This document shows, piece after piece, positions 7,247-15,204 of a DNA stretch of 26,361 nt (positions within the stretch are counted from its first letter, which is position 1; each line of letters opens with the position of its first letter). The notes beneath the pieces are model-generated. The model did no database searches and was not told the origin of the DNA. It was given only the letters and a program-made list of their open reading frames with translations. A program made the translations under genes and the position numbers. Source of the stretch: Thermoplasmata archaeon (lineage in GTDB: Archaea; Thermoplasmatota; Thermoplasmata; Thermoplasmatales; Thermoplasmataceae); contig JAJZXP010000112.1 of assembly GCA_021806345.1 (NCBI GenBank), positions 1 to 26,361 on the forward strand, written 5' to 3'.

Positions 7247-8362
7247 TCACTCTCCTATTTTTTGTCCACAGTCTGGACAGAATTTTGTGCCAACTGGTAT
7301 ATTTGCCTGGCACTTGGGGCATTTCATAGTAGCCTGATTGGAAACCCTCATATCGTTCCCGCAATTTGGACAGAAATTATTATTTTGAGGAACAAGTGTT
7401 CCACATTTTGGACATGACCTTCCTGGTGATTGCTGCTGTCCCCCCTGTTGAGGTGCACCCTGTTGCATTGCTGATTGAGTGTTATTCATCATTGGACCTG
7501 CCATAGCATATCCCACACCCGCTCCGGCGCCCATGCCTACACCCATACCCGCTCCAAGTCCGGCAAAGCCATTGGGATTTTTAGCTGCATCAACCATTGC
7601 CTGTCCTGCCTGGTATTGCATATAGTTGACTCCGAGAACTGACATTTCTGATCTTGTATCTATGGCTTTCTGTACTTCATCTGGAAGGGAAATATTGACT
7701 CCTTGCAGTTTGTCAATTGTTACACCATATTGTTGGAAGCTTGAGGGGGCCAGTCCCAGAACAGCCTGTTCGATTGTTGTTAGGTTAGAGGGGATATCCG
7801 TGATTTTCATTCCACTATCCTTCATCTTTCCTATTGCATTATAAAGCAATACCACAATTTGATCTTTGAGTCTGGCTTCAACATCAGTTGATGATTCGAG
7901 ATTAAATGTTCCTACAAACTGGTTTATGAATAAAGCAGGATCGCTGATCTTCCACCTGTATTCTCCGAAGGTTCTGAGATTTACGATACCAAACGTCGGA
8001 TCCATGAACTGATACGGACTTTGGCTTCCATACTTTCCATCCATGATCCTTCTTTGAAGGTAATAAACCTCAGCCTGCTGCTGAACTCCGGACAATGCCT
8101 TAACAAGTTCTCCAACAACCGGGGCATTAAAATCTGTCAGGGCGTACCTTCCAGGCTTATCAAAGTATGTAAGTACCTTTCCATCCCTGTAAAATACTGC
8201 AGTCTCATCCTCTCTCACAACAATGTTGTCATTCAATCTGATCAACCTTGGTACCTTCCACATGGCATTATCTTCTTTGAACTGCGTTTCCCAAGCAATT
8301 GTAGTTGAGCCAAATACACTTCCACCCTTATAGGGTATATCCTTGGATTTTTTTCCGAACAT
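7247..8362 (-). CDS. SPFH/Band-7-like protein with two C-terminal zinc ribbons (YdjI-like)
   Basis: This 371-aa protein is probably a membrane-associated scaffold. Residues about 35-260 form an SPFH-like domain: the start (WKVPRLIRLNDNIVVREDETAVFYRDGKV), the central strand region (FGIVNLRTFGEYRWKISDP) and the helical part (RLKDQIVVLLYNAIGKMKD, then TIDKLQGVNISLPDEVQKAI). Next come a Gly/Ala/Met-rich hydrophobic segment (265-292), a Gln-rich linker, and zinc ribbons C317/C320/C331/C334 and C348/C351/C362/C365. This architecture matches proteins often labelled 'virion core protein' and Bacillus YdjI. The ATG at 8362 is preferred over the longer frame from 8413, because it begins eight bases after the upstream stop, with GGAG spanning that stop. 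It is the middle gene of a three-gene operon. Unlike canonical stomatins it lacks a clear N-terminal transmembrane helix. Confidence 0.75.
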   Translation of the reverse strand: MFGKKSKDIPYKGGSVFGSTTIAWETQFKEDNAMWKVPRLIRLNDNIVVREDETAVFYRDGKVLTYFDKPGRYALTDFNAPVVGELVKALSGVQQQAEVYYLQRRIMDGKYGSQSPYQFMDPTFGIVNLRTFGEYRWKISDPALFINQFVGTFNLESSTDVEARLKDQIVVLLYNAIGKMKDSGMKITDIPSNLTTIEQAVLGLAPSSFQQYGVTIDKLQGVNISLPDEVQKAIDTRSEMSVLGVNYMQYQAGQAMVDAAKNPNGFAGLGAGMGVGMGAGAGVGYAMAGPMMNNTQSAMQQGAPQQGGQQQSPGRSCPKCGTLVPQNNNFCPNCGNDMRVSNQATMKCPKCQANIPVGTKFCPDCGQKIGE

Positions 8363-8370
8363 ATCACATC

Positions 8371-8919
8371 CTACTCCTTTATTCCTTCCACTGTCTCGAT
8401 CCTTGTGTTCCAAACTTGCTTTGCATCATTTATTAGGGTATTGACATTTTCTAAATCTTTCAAAATATCATTATCTGACATGGATCCAATGTTTTCAAGA
8501 GATCCGCTTAAATCCCTTATCTGTTTGCATTTAGAAACAAAATCATAATCATATTCGTATATTTTATTAAGCACATCGTCACTTACCTTAATCGGAGCCG
8601 TATAGCCAGAATAGCCCTGCTCACCGTGAACAATATCTCCTCTCATCGTCTGCAGCAACGAAATACTGTTGCTCAGGAAATTAAGAGTGGCAAATTTATT
8701 GAAATTTATGGCATTTTGCCTGGCTTCAGTTACGTTTGAGATTGCAGAATCTATTATCTTTCCTATTTCGGACCTTAGCAATTCATCCGCAATCCTAACA
8801 TCCTCCTTCTGTCTATAACCTCTGAATCCGGGAACTATCAACTGTATTTTCTTTAAGAGGGATTCATCATCTTTAACCTTTCCTCTGATATCCGCTCCCT
8901 GATTCTGCTGGCTGTCCAT
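8371..8919 (-). CDS. uncharacterised helical protein, first gene of the SPFH operon
   Basis: I do not recognise a named family for this 182-aa, mainly helical protein with no signal peptide or membrane helix. Two blocks stand out. The first is IVPGFRGYRQKEDVRIADELLR (28-49), resembling a 'PGxxGYxxRExRRxADxxLR' pattern I recall from uncharacterised bacterial and archaeal proteins. The second is EQGYSGYTAPIKVSDDVLNKIYEYD (100-124), also a recurring pattern in such proteins. It starts the transcript that continues into the SPFH and zinc-ribbon genes, with GGAG at its own 3' end serving the SPFH start. A TATA-like box lies 27 nt upstream (leaderless). It is likely a partner of the SPFH protein. 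A link to the PspA/ESCRT-III superfamily is not visible in the sequence. Confidence 0.6.
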   Translation of the reverse strand: MDSQQNQGADIRGKVKDDESLLKKIQLIVPGFRGYRQKEDVRIADELLRSEIGKIIDSAISNVTEARQNAINFNKFATLNFLSNSISLLQTMRGDIVHGEQGYSGYTAPIKVSDDVLNKIYEYDYDFVSKCKQIRDLSGSLENIGSMSDNDILKDLENVNTLINDAKQVWNTRIETVEGIKE

Positions 8920-8940
8920 GATTATAGAATGTATTTCTAT

Positions 8941-8951
8941 CTATTTAAACT
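8941..8951 (-). promoter_or_regulatory. TATA box of the SPFH / zinc-ribbon operon
   Basis: On the minus strand gtttaaatag is centred about 27 nt before the ATG at 8919, so the operon transcript is probably leaderless. It shares a 91-base divergent intergenic region with the cysS promoter. Confidence 0.45.
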
Positions 8952-8982
8952 TGTTTTGTGGTTCCTTAAAAGTTCCAACTGG

Positions 8983-8992
8983 ATTTAAAAAC
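8983..8992 (+). promoter_or_regulatory. TATA box of the cysS operon (decides the start)
   Basis: atttaaaaac is centred about 24 nt before the ATG at 9011. This placement argues for a leaderless start there and against the longer frame opening at 8918, whose extra 31 codons would lie upstream of the transcript start. Confidence 0.5.
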
Positions 8993-9010
8993 ATTCACAC
9001 AATTTTTAAT

Positions 9011-10408
9011 ATGAAATCAATTACCCTATTGATGCAATTAAAGGATATTTTTTCTGGCACAAGAAAAAATGTCGGAAAGAAGAACAGGGTGATTAAGGTG
9101 TATGTTTGTGGTCCGACGGTATACGATGAACCACACCTTGGGCACCTTAAAACATACATAACATATGATACTCTTGTAAAGTATTTGAGAATTACAGGCC
9201 ATTCAGTCTTTTATGTTCAGAATATAACTGATTTGGATGATAAGATAATGAATAAGGCAAAGGAATTGGACATGAATCCCAGTATACTTTCAAAGCTGTA
9301 TCTCTTAAAATACATGGATGCAATGGAAAAATTGGGAATCAATGCAGTCAACTTTTATGCTCCAGCAACTTTTCATATCAATGAAATCATAAGACAAATC
9401 AAAAGGCTTGAAAAGAAAGGATTTACGTACAAATTGCCTGATGGAATTTATTTCAGGGTCTGGATGGACAAAAAATATGGCGAGCTATCAGGGCAACGAT
9501 CGGAGGGCTTGAAGAAAGGAACAAGGGCTGAAGTATCGGATTTTAAGGAGGACGAAAGAGATTTTGTTCTGTGGAAATTCAAGAAAGAAGATGAGTCTTT
9601 ATACTGGAAAAGCCCGTGGGGATTTGGAAGACCGGGTTGGCATATTGAAGATACTGCAATTGCAACCAAATATCTAGGGAACAGCTATGATATACATGGA
9701 GCCGGAAGGGACCTTCTCTTCCCACATCATGAATCAGAACTTTCAATCATGAGGGTCTTAAAGGGTAATTCCCACATGAGTGATGTATGGATGTATACAG
9801 GTGTTCTAAAGATTAACGGAGACAAAATGTCTAAGTCAACAAACAATTTTACCAATGTGACAGAAGCTCTCATGAACTACAGCGCAGAAGAATTGAGAAT
9901 GGCATTTCTTTCAACCCTATATTCTTCCGAACTGGACTTTACAAATGATCTGATGGACGAAGCGAGAAAAAATGTAAAATATATCAGTCGGGCATATGAC
10001 CTTTTAAATGAACCTCTCAATATTAAAGAAGATATGAATTTATCAGAATTCAATGCATTATTCCACAGGGTCAATTCATACATGAACAATGATCTTGATA
10101 CCAGAAGAGCGATCGCGACCTTAATGGAAGTGGCAGGGCTAATATATAGATATCGCGAACAAATAGGTCAAGAACTGGCAAAAACCATAAGGGGAGAAAT
10201 TGATAATGTGAATTCTTACCTAGGCATAATCAAGATCGACAGGGAAAGCAAAAATCATGATTCATTAATCGGAGATATAGTTAAATTCAGAAATAATCTG
10301 AGAAAAGAAAAACGTTTTTCCGAATCAGACCAAATCAGGAACCTATTGAGGAGCAATGGAATAGAACTAGAGGATGATGCCAAAGGGACAGGGTGGCATT
10401 ATGAATAG
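9011..10408 (+). CDS. cysS: cysteinyl-tRNA synthetase
   Basis: This 465-aa class I synthetase charges tRNA-Cys with cysteine in the cytosol. The Rossmann catalytic domain starts with KVYVCGPTVYDEPHLGHLKT, containing the zinc ligand Cys33 and the HIGH motif as HLGH (42-45). The KMSKS loop is intact at 272-276. The C-terminal helical domain (DALR-like) ends with FRNNLRKEKRFSESDQIRNL, typical of CysRS. At the usual second zinc ligand the WHIEC motif reads WHIED (Asp214), while the other two ligands in FPHHESE (His239, Glu243) are kept. The ATG at 9011 fits a leaderless transcript; ATG 9032 is an alternative. The gene overlaps the nicotinamidase gene by eight bases and heads an operon with the NAD salvage genes. 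Confidence 0.9.
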   Translation: MKSITLLMQLKDIFSGTRKNVGKKNRVIKVYVCGPTVYDEPHLGHLKTYITYDTLVKYLRITGHSVFYVQNITDLDDKIMNKAKELDMNPSILSKLYLLKYMDAMEKLGINAVNFYAPATFHINEIIRQIKRLEKKGFTYKLPDGIYFRVWMDKKYGELSGQRSEGLKKGTRAEVSDFKEDERDFVLWKFKKEDESLYWKSPWGFGRPGWHIEDTAIATKYLGNSYDIHGAGRDLLFPHHESELSIMRVLKGNSHMSDVWMYTGVLKINGDKMSKSTNNFTNVTEALMNYSAEELRMAFLSTLYSSELDFTNDLMDEARKNVKYISRAYDLLNEPLNIKEDMNLSEFNALFHRVNSYMNNDLDTRRAIATLMEVAGLIYRYREQIGQELAKTIRGEIDNVNSYLGIIKIDRESKNHDSLIGDIVKFRNNLRKEKRFSESDQIRNLLRSNGIELEDDAKGTGWHYE

Positions 10409-10922
10409 ATGCTTCGTAGCAGTTGATTTCGTAAACGACTTTATTACGGGAAAACTTGGAAGTGAGAATGCTGAAAAGTCAGCGCAGAGAGCATTCACCT
10501 TTCTTGAAAGTATCCCTAAAAATGATACTATAATTTTTACCCTTGATACTCATCCAAAGGGAGATAAAGAGTTTAAATTGTGGGGAGAGCACTGTGTCAA
10601 AGACACGTGGGGCTCAGAATTATGGAGTCCAATGGAAAAGATTGACGGAGTGAGGTTAAGAAAGGGAAACTATGATGCGTTCTTCAAAACTGATTTGGAG
10701 GAAATAGTTTGCAATCTTAACATGAAAGACCTTTACATCTTTGGAATAAGTACAGATATTTGCGTTCAAAATACGGTTGCAGGGGCATTTTTCAGAGGCT
10801 TTAACATTTATGTCATTGAGGACCTAAGTGCAAGCTTAAGGGATGAAGATCATAGAATGGCATTGGAGAACATAGTCAGATTATATGGTGCTAGAATTCT
10901 AAATTCGGAAGAGTTGAAATAA
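10401..10922 (+). CDS. pncA: nicotinamidase (isochorismatase-like hydrolase)
   Basis: This 173-aa protein hydrolyses nicotinamide to nicotinate and ammonia, the first step of the Preiss-Handler NAD salvage route. The catalytic triad is visible: Asp9 (AVDFVNDF), Lys88 (RLRKGNYDAF) and Cys121 (GISTDICVQNT). Metal ligands match Asp49 and His51 in TLDTHP and His64 in GEHC. The start at 10401 is chosen over the upstream in-frame ATG at 10374, because the protein then begins like its relatives (MNRCFVAVDFVNDF) and GGGTGG lies just upstream. It overlaps the end of cysS by eight bases and is followed after one base by the next enzyme of the pathway, which strongly supports nicotinamidase rather than another isochorismatase-fold activity. 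Confidence 0.85.
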   Translation: MNRCFVAVDFVNDFITGKLGSENAEKSAQRAFTFLESIPKNDTIIFTLDTHPKGDKEFKLWGEHCVKDTWGSELWSPMEKIDGVRLRKGNYDAFFKTDLEEIVCNLNMKDLYIFGISTDICVQNTVAGAFFRGFNIYVIEDLSASLRDEDHRMALENIVRLYGARILNSEELK

Positions 10923-10923
10923 T

Positions 10924-12099
10924 ATGGATTCAAAAAATTTCTTTATAGCGAGCGAGAGAGAAATAAAGGAAGCAAAGGCAAGTGATGTATATTTTAATCG
11001 TACGGCAGGTCTACTCGAAGGATACGAGATAGATGTTGTTGCAGAGTTCACATCTTCTGTGCAGGAAGATTGGATAAATTTTACAGGACTGCAGGAAATT
11101 ATTAACATACTTCAAGGTAAGGCAGTTGATCTCTGGGCCATTCCCGAAGGAAGCATAATTTCGCCAAAAGATTCACTCAGCAGAAATATACCTTTCATTG
11201 TAATCAAGGGAAAGTACTCTGAAATGATGGAACTGGAGACATCGATGCTAGGATTTATATGTCATTCATCGGGAATTAGCACAGAATCCTCAAAAGTTTT
11301 CATTGAATCCTATCCAACTCCGTTTATATCATTCGGCATACGCAGAATGCACCCAGGTATTTCCCCCATGATCGACAGGGCGGCTTACATAGGAGGCGCG
11401 GCTGGAGTTTCAGGGATTTTGGGAGCTGAACTATTGGGTATTTCGCCGTCAGGTACAATGCCACACTCCATAGCGCTGGCAATGGGAGAAAAAGCGGCGT
11501 GGGAGTATATATCAAAAAATTTTCCCAAAGGTCAGAGAACACTTCTTATAGACACATTTGGAGACGAGAAATTTAAGGCGATTGAGGCAGCAGAAATGTT
11601 TCCGGATATTGACTATATTAGATTGGATACGCCATCATCAAGAAGAGGAAATATGGCATCCATCGTAAGGGAGATAAGATGGGAGCTTGACATCAGGGGA
11701 AAACAGAAAATTGGTATTATGGTCTCAGGAGGTTTAAAGAAGGAACAGTTGCCTGAACTTAGAAAGGCGGGAGCAAACGTTTTTGGTGTCGGTACTTCCA
11801 TTTCATCAGCGAGGGCCATAGATTTTGCCATGGACATTGTTGAGATAAATGGAAAACCCATCACAAAGAAAGGAAAACTTTCAGGGAGGAAAGATGTGTA
11901 TGTTTGTGATGTTTGCAGCAAAATGGAAATTGGATTATGGTCTCAGGAAAAAGTATGTGAAACTCACGGAAAAATGCATAGGAAGTTGGAAAAATATATT
12001 GAAAATGGGAAACTTCTAAAGGCGCCAGAATCCTCTCAATACCTCAGGGAGCGCAGTGTTTCTAAACTCAAGTCCTTAATTAAGGAGATTAAAGAATAG
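10924..12099 (+). CDS. pncB: nicotinate phosphoribosyltransferase, archaeal zinc-knuckle type
   Basis: This 391-aa enzyme condenses nicotinate with PRPP to nicotinate mononucleotide in the cytosol, following nicotinamidase. The phosphoribosyl-binding barrel includes [20 protein letters not shown], a core [17 protein letters not shown] and [15 protein letters not shown], and ends at [14 protein letters not shown]-terminal zinc knuckle is formed by C328, C331, C345 and H348 (CDVC ... CETH). This knuckle matches the domain described for the Thermoplasma acidophilum enzyme. The gene starts one base after the nicotinamidase stop, with GGAAGAG as a possible RBS inside that gene, so the two are probably co-translated. 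Its last 11 bases overlap the convergent cyclophilin gene. Confidence 0.9.
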   Translation: MDSKNFFIASEREIKEAKASDVYFNRTAGLLEGYEIDVVAEFTSSVQEDWINFTGLQEIINILQGKAVDLWAIPEGSIISPKDSLSRNIPFIVIKGKYSEMMELETSMLGFICHSSGISTESSKVFIESYPTPFISFGIRRMHPGISPMIDRAAYIGGAAGVSGILGAELLGISPSGTMPHSIALAMGEKAAWEYISKNFPKGQRTLLIDTFGDEKFKAIEAAEMFPDIDYIRLDTPSSRRGNMASIVREIRWELDIRGKQKIGIMVSGGLKKEQLPELRKAGANVFGVGTSISSARAIDFAMDIVEINGKPITKKGKLSGRKDVYVCDVCSKMEIGLWSQEKVCETHGKMHRKLEKYIENGKLLKAPESSQYLRERSVSKLKSLIKEIKE

Positions 12100-12544
12100 A
12101 GCATTTTTCAATTTTAATCGTTTTTACTGGTTTATCATTCCTGCCCGTCTTTGTCTTTCCTATTTTTTCAACGATTTCTATGCCCTTTGTAACTTTTCCA
12201 AAAACGGGATGTTTTCCATCCAGGTAGAGATTATCAACCAGGTTGATAAAGAATTGGCTCCCACCAGTGTTGGGTCCAGCGTTAGCCATTGAAATTGTGC
12301 CTTTCTTATTATGGTTATTCTTCGAGAATTCATCTTTTATGGAATAGCCAGGACCACCCATTCCAGTTCCCGTAGGATCTCCTCCCTGAATCATAAAATT
12401 ATCTATGACTCTATGAAAAATGGTTCCATTGTAAAACCCCTTGCTTGCTAGCTTAACAAAATTTCCTGCAGTAACGGGCATGCTGTCATCATCCAATTCA
12501 ATTTCAAAAACTCCCTCGCTTGTTTCAAATCTCGCTGTCTTCAT
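12089..12544 (-). CDS. cyclophilin-type peptidyl-prolyl cis-trans isomerase
   Basis: This 151-aa single-domain cyclophilin is probably a cytosolic folding catalyst. Signature elements are in order: [14 protein letters not shown] (with the catalytic Arg of FHRV and the Gln of IQGGD), [15 protein letters not shown], and HPVFGKV. It has no signal peptide and no extra domains, and is the length of small archaeal and bacterial PpiB proteins. The frame could start at ATG 12562 (six residues more). ATG 12544 is preferred because the TATA box at 12571-12580 lies about 31 nt before it but only 13 nt before 12562, and cyclophilins usually begin close to MKTARFET. It converges on the NAD salvage operon with an 11-base overlap. 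Confidence 0.85.
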   Translation of the reverse strand: MKTARFETSEGVFEIELDDDSMPVTAGNFVKLASKGFYNGTIFHRVIDNFMIQGGDPTGTGMGGPGYSIKDEFSKNNHNKKGTISMANAGPNTGGSQFFINLVDNLYLDGKHPVFGKVTKGIEIVEKIGKTKTGRNDKPVKTIKIEKCSIL

Positions 12545-12570
12545 ATTATCAGTTACCCTCATTTAGCAAA

Positions 12571-12580
12571 TATATAAAAA
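12571..12580 (-). promoter_or_regulatory. TATA box of the cyclophilin gene
   Basis: The minus strand reads tttttatata, centred about 31 nt before ATG 12544. It is too close to ATG 12562 for that codon to lie in the transcript by the usual TATA-to-start spacing. Confidence 0.45.
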
Positions 12581-12604
12581 TACAACTGACCTATTAAATG
12601 AAAT

Positions 12605-13642
12605 TTAAGCAAAAAAGAATATAAACTGCCAAGCAGTAAAGAGAATTGTGAATATTGAGCACGTGATTATGTAAATAGAAACTCTAAGTCTGTTTCTTAA
12701 ATATGCACTGTAGGAAAAAAGAGCAGGAAAGGCTGGTAAAATAAGTCTCGGTAAGGAGAATTCAGGCACTCCTACTATAAACAACAATGGTATTTCAATT
12801 GAAAGCGTGTAGAAAATTAGGAATTTCCAGTTTCTAAGTCTTTTCTTATACATGATAAATGTGCCAGCTATAAATAATGCCTCAATTAGATAATTTCTAA
12901 CCAAGTACAGGATTGACGGCAATCCATAGTGAAAGGTAGAGCTCATTATACTCTCCTCCTGAGCAATTGGAGTTTCGAACTGCGCTCCCCAATATCTTTT
13001 TTCCAATGAGAAGTATGACATTGGAGAACCAAGATATCTCCAGTAAAAAAATAGAATTACAAATCCTACTATCAGTGGAATAATGATTAAAAGCTTATTT
13101 TTGTATTTAAAGTAAAGCGAAGGAATTGTATAGGCAAGATTGAAAAAAAGTCCGAGGGAAACGCAATAAGAAATAATTGAAACCACTTCTCCCGCGGTCA
13201 AAAAAAGGGCTAGGAAAAATAAGAAGATAGAATCTGAATAGGGAATAGTGGAATAAAGGACAAAAATCGGAAATATGGCAACGATAAGAGTATTTTTATA
13301 TCCCCAGTACCGATAAACAAGGTATACGAAACCTTCTCCGAAAAGGTTGGTCACAATCACTCCGGATAATACAATCCAGAAATTGGATTTTGGGAATGGT
13401 AAATCGAAGAGTTTGATTAAGAATGGATAAATTGGGCTAAAAACATACTCCTGAATAGAGGAGTATCCGTGCTCAGAGATACATACGTAATAGGTTGTAT
13501 CCCAGCTGTCTAATTTGGAAAAAAACATGCGACCATATAGAATAAACAGAGTGGCAAAGACCAAAAACTTGAGAAAATTGTAGATCAAAAAAATGTCCTT
13601 AAGGTCTCCCTTTTGACCTTCCTTTTTTCTCAGTATGCTCAT
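12605..13642 (-). CDS. PIG-V-like multi-pass membrane mannosyltransferase
   Basis: This 345-aa protein has about eight or more hydrophobic helices. After the first helix comes FSKLDSWDTTYYVCISEHGY, then VFSPIYPFLIKLFD. This matches the 'WDxxxYxxIxxxGY ... F.P.YP.LI..L' block of the PIG-V/GPI mannosyltransferase II family of GT-C enzymes, in which the Trp-Asp pair (47-48) is in the catalytic loop. Such enzymes transfer a sugar from a polyprenyl-phosphate donor on the outer face of the membrane. It is somewhat shorter than typical relatives. It is preceded on its strand by a T-rich box near 13661-13675, a possible TATA element at the leaderless distance. The acceptor is unknown, but with the glycan cluster further on it suggests decoration of lipids or surface proteins. 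Confidence 0.6.
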   Translation of the reverse strand: MSILRKKEGQKGDLKDIFLIYNFLKFLVFATLFILYGRMFFSKLDSWDTTYYVCISEHGYSSIQEYVFSPIYPFLIKLFDLPFPKSNFWIVLSGVIVTNLFGEGFVYLVYRYWGYKNTLIVAIFPIFVLYSTIPYSDSIFLFFLALFLTAGEVVSIISYCVSLGLFFNLAYTIPSLYFKYKNKLLIIIPLIVGFVILFFYWRYLGSPMSYFSLEKRYWGAQFETPIAQEESIMSSTFHYGLPSILYLVRNYLIEALFIAGTFIMYKKRLRNWKFLIFYTLSIEIPLLFIVGVPEFSLPRLILPAFPALFSYSAYLRNRLRVSIYIITCSIFTILFTAWQFIFFFA

Positions 13643-13783
13643 TTTCGCTCAATTCGACAAGCAATAAAAAAGTAACTTATATCCAGGAGGAAAATTTGTT
13701 GAATTCTTTACAATCTATGAACTAGAAAGCCACCATCTTTCATGCTGCGGATGAATTGTGAAACATCTATGGAGGGATAAGTA
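13643..13783. other. intergenic DNA before the tnpB remnant
   Basis: This is the first part of a 674-base stretch without an intact gene. It holds the presumed promoter of the minus-strand membrane mannosyltransferase (AT-rich box near 13661-13675) and the RBS-like GGAGGG of the dead tnpB. The rest may be left-end DNA of the lost transposon, but no hairpin ends or target duplication could be identified by eye. Confidence 0.35.
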
Positions 13784-14249
13784 ATGCTATACACAACGAT
13801 TAAAACCCTGAAAGTGTAATTTTACCCAACAGATGTTCAGAAGATTCTTCTGGAAAAGCACTAGGGTTCAGATGGAAAGTTGTGAAATCAGTTCCTTGAG
13901 AAAATAGCAGAATGCCACGCAGAATCAAAAGCAAAAGGAATGGCTGCATGAATTCAATTCACAATCTATACAGCAAACACTCGGGAAGTTAGACAATAAA
14001 TTCAGATGCATTCTTCAAGAATGTAAACACTGGCCCATAATTCCCCATTTGCACTCGTAGAGATAGGAGCATTTGAGTCATCAAGAAAGATGTTTTAACT
14101 TCAGAAACATCGAGCACAATCATAAGTTATCAGTTCTAACATATCATTGCACTAAATGCAATCTCACAGAAGATCATGATCTCAGATCATCCAAAAACAT
14201 TCTGAATGAAGGTATCATAAAAATAGGCAAGGCCTTTCGCGAATTTTAA
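13784..14249 (+). pseudogene. tnpB: decayed, internally deleted tnpB (IS200/IS605-type) remnant
   Basis: Both ends of a TnpB-like protein can be read despite many stops. From an ATG with GGAGGG nine bases before it (13771-13776), the frame gives MLYTTIKTLKV-stop-FYPTDVQKILLEKH-stop-GS and then NQFLEKI. This is the TnpB N-terminus ('KxKLYPTxxQxxxLxKHFGxxR...NxFL'). The same frame later gives FALVEIGAFESSRKMF, matching the 'VGRFEPSSKxCS' block. After a frame shift near 14085 the next frame reads NIEHNHKLSVLTYHCTKCNL and then TEDHDLRSSKNILNEGI, the zinc-ribbon half and 'DRDxNAAxNIL' RuvC-III block; it ends in TAA at 14247-14249. About 466 bases remain of an expected 1.1-1.2 kb, so most of the RuvC core is lost. 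No transposon ends were recognised. Confidence 0.75.
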
Positions 14250-14285
14250 GAAATCATCTCAGTAACATATAATACTCCTCAACGA

Positions 14286-14295
14286 GATTTAAATC
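14286..14295 (+). promoter_or_regulatory. TATA box of purC (leaderless)
   Basis: gatttaaatc is centred about 27 nt before the ATG at 14317, just downstream of the dead tnpB, so purC has its own promoter unaffected by the insertion. Confidence 0.5.
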
Positions 14296-14316
14296 AGTCT
14301 ATAGCATCTGGGTCGT

Positions 14317-15204
14317 ATGGAACCAATCAGAGTGGGTAAAGTCAAAGATGTTTATGACCTCGGGGACAGGCTTCTCTTTAAATTTTCCAACAGAATATCC
14401 GTGTTTGACAAGATCATTCCAGTTAATGTCAAGGACAAGGGTACCTCCATATGCAGAACTTCCAAGTTTTGGTTCGATGTCCTTAAGGAAATGGGAATAG
14501 AAACTGATTTCCTGGCAATGAAATCTGAAAATTCAATGGAAGTGACTAAATTCAAAGTGGCGGAAGGAGGTGGATCTAAATTCTGGATTAACTATCTCAT
14601 ACCCCTGGAATTTATTATGAGGCATTATGTCGCGGGCTCACTTTTTGACAGACTCAAAAGCGGAGAGATTGACTATAAGTCACTTGGCTTGACTTCCGAT
14701 TATAAACTGGGGGATGAACTGGAAACACCATTTTTTGAAATGACAACAAAATTTGAAAGAACCGACCGACCATTAACTATAAATGAAGCTTCGAAAATTG
14801 GAGGACTAAAAATCGAAGAGATATACAACATTAAAGAAATTATAGGAAAAATAGACAGCAGAATCCAAAGAGAGGTCGCTAAACGCGGACTCATCCACGC
14901 CGATGGAAAGAAGGAATTTGCACTTGGATTAAAAAGGAACCCAGTAGTGGTGGATACATTCGGAACCGCAGACGAGGATAGATTTTGGGAAATGGACGAA
15001 CACTCAAAGGGAAGAATTGTTGAATTATCAAAGGAGAGTGTACGTCAATATTACAGGCAAACAGGTTATCACGATCAACTGTACAGAGCGCGTAAGGAAG
15101 GAAAACCTGAACCAGACATTCCTGCAATGCCACAAAAATTGGTAGAATCAACCAGTGAATTATATAGGAATCTCTACGAAAGGATCACAGGAAATACCTG
15201 GTAA
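14317..15204 (+). CDS. purC: phosphoribosylaminoimidazole-succinocarboxamide synthase (SAICAR synthetase)
   Basis: This 295-aa enzyme joins CAIR and aspartate with ATP to give SAICAR in de novo purine synthesis. The ATP-binding glycine-rich start is GKVKDVYDLGDRLLFKFSNR, followed by ISVFDKIIP. The substrate region has PLEFIMRHYVAGSL (family 'RNYxTGS'), and the metal and aspartate regions have LIHADGKKEFAL and VDTFGTADEDRFW (family 'DExxTPDSSRFW'). The length fits the longer purC form. A leaderless promoter lies 27 nt upstream. No other purine gene is nearby. Its TAA directly abuts the stop of the convergent 129-aa gene. Confidence 0.9.
   Translation: MEPIRVGKVKDVYDLGDRLLFKFSNRISVFDKIIPVNVKDKGTSICRTSKFWFDVLKEMGIETDFLAMKSENSMEVTKFKVAEGGGSKFWINYLIPLEFIMRHYVAGSLFDRLKSGEIDYKSLGLTSDYKLGDELETPFFEMTTKFERTDRPLTINEASKIGGLKIEEIYNIKEIIGKIDSRIQREVAKRGLIHADGKKEFALGLKRNPVVVDTFGTADEDRFWEMDEHSKGRIVELSKESVRQYYRQTGYHDQLYRARKEGKPEPDIPAMPQKLVESTSELYRNLYERITGNTW

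Noticed and set aside
7242..7364. 41-codon N-terminal extension of the zinc-ribbon gene overlapping the SPFH gene
   Set aside because: The extension lies within the SPFH coding sequence in another frame. The ATG at 7241 has a well-placed GGAGAG and begins exactly at the first zinc ribbon.
8918..9010. 31-codon N-terminal extension of cysS
   Set aside because: It lies over the divergent promoter region and upstream of the TATA box. CysRS proteins start close to the KVYVCGPTVYD motif, so the ATG at 9011 is used.
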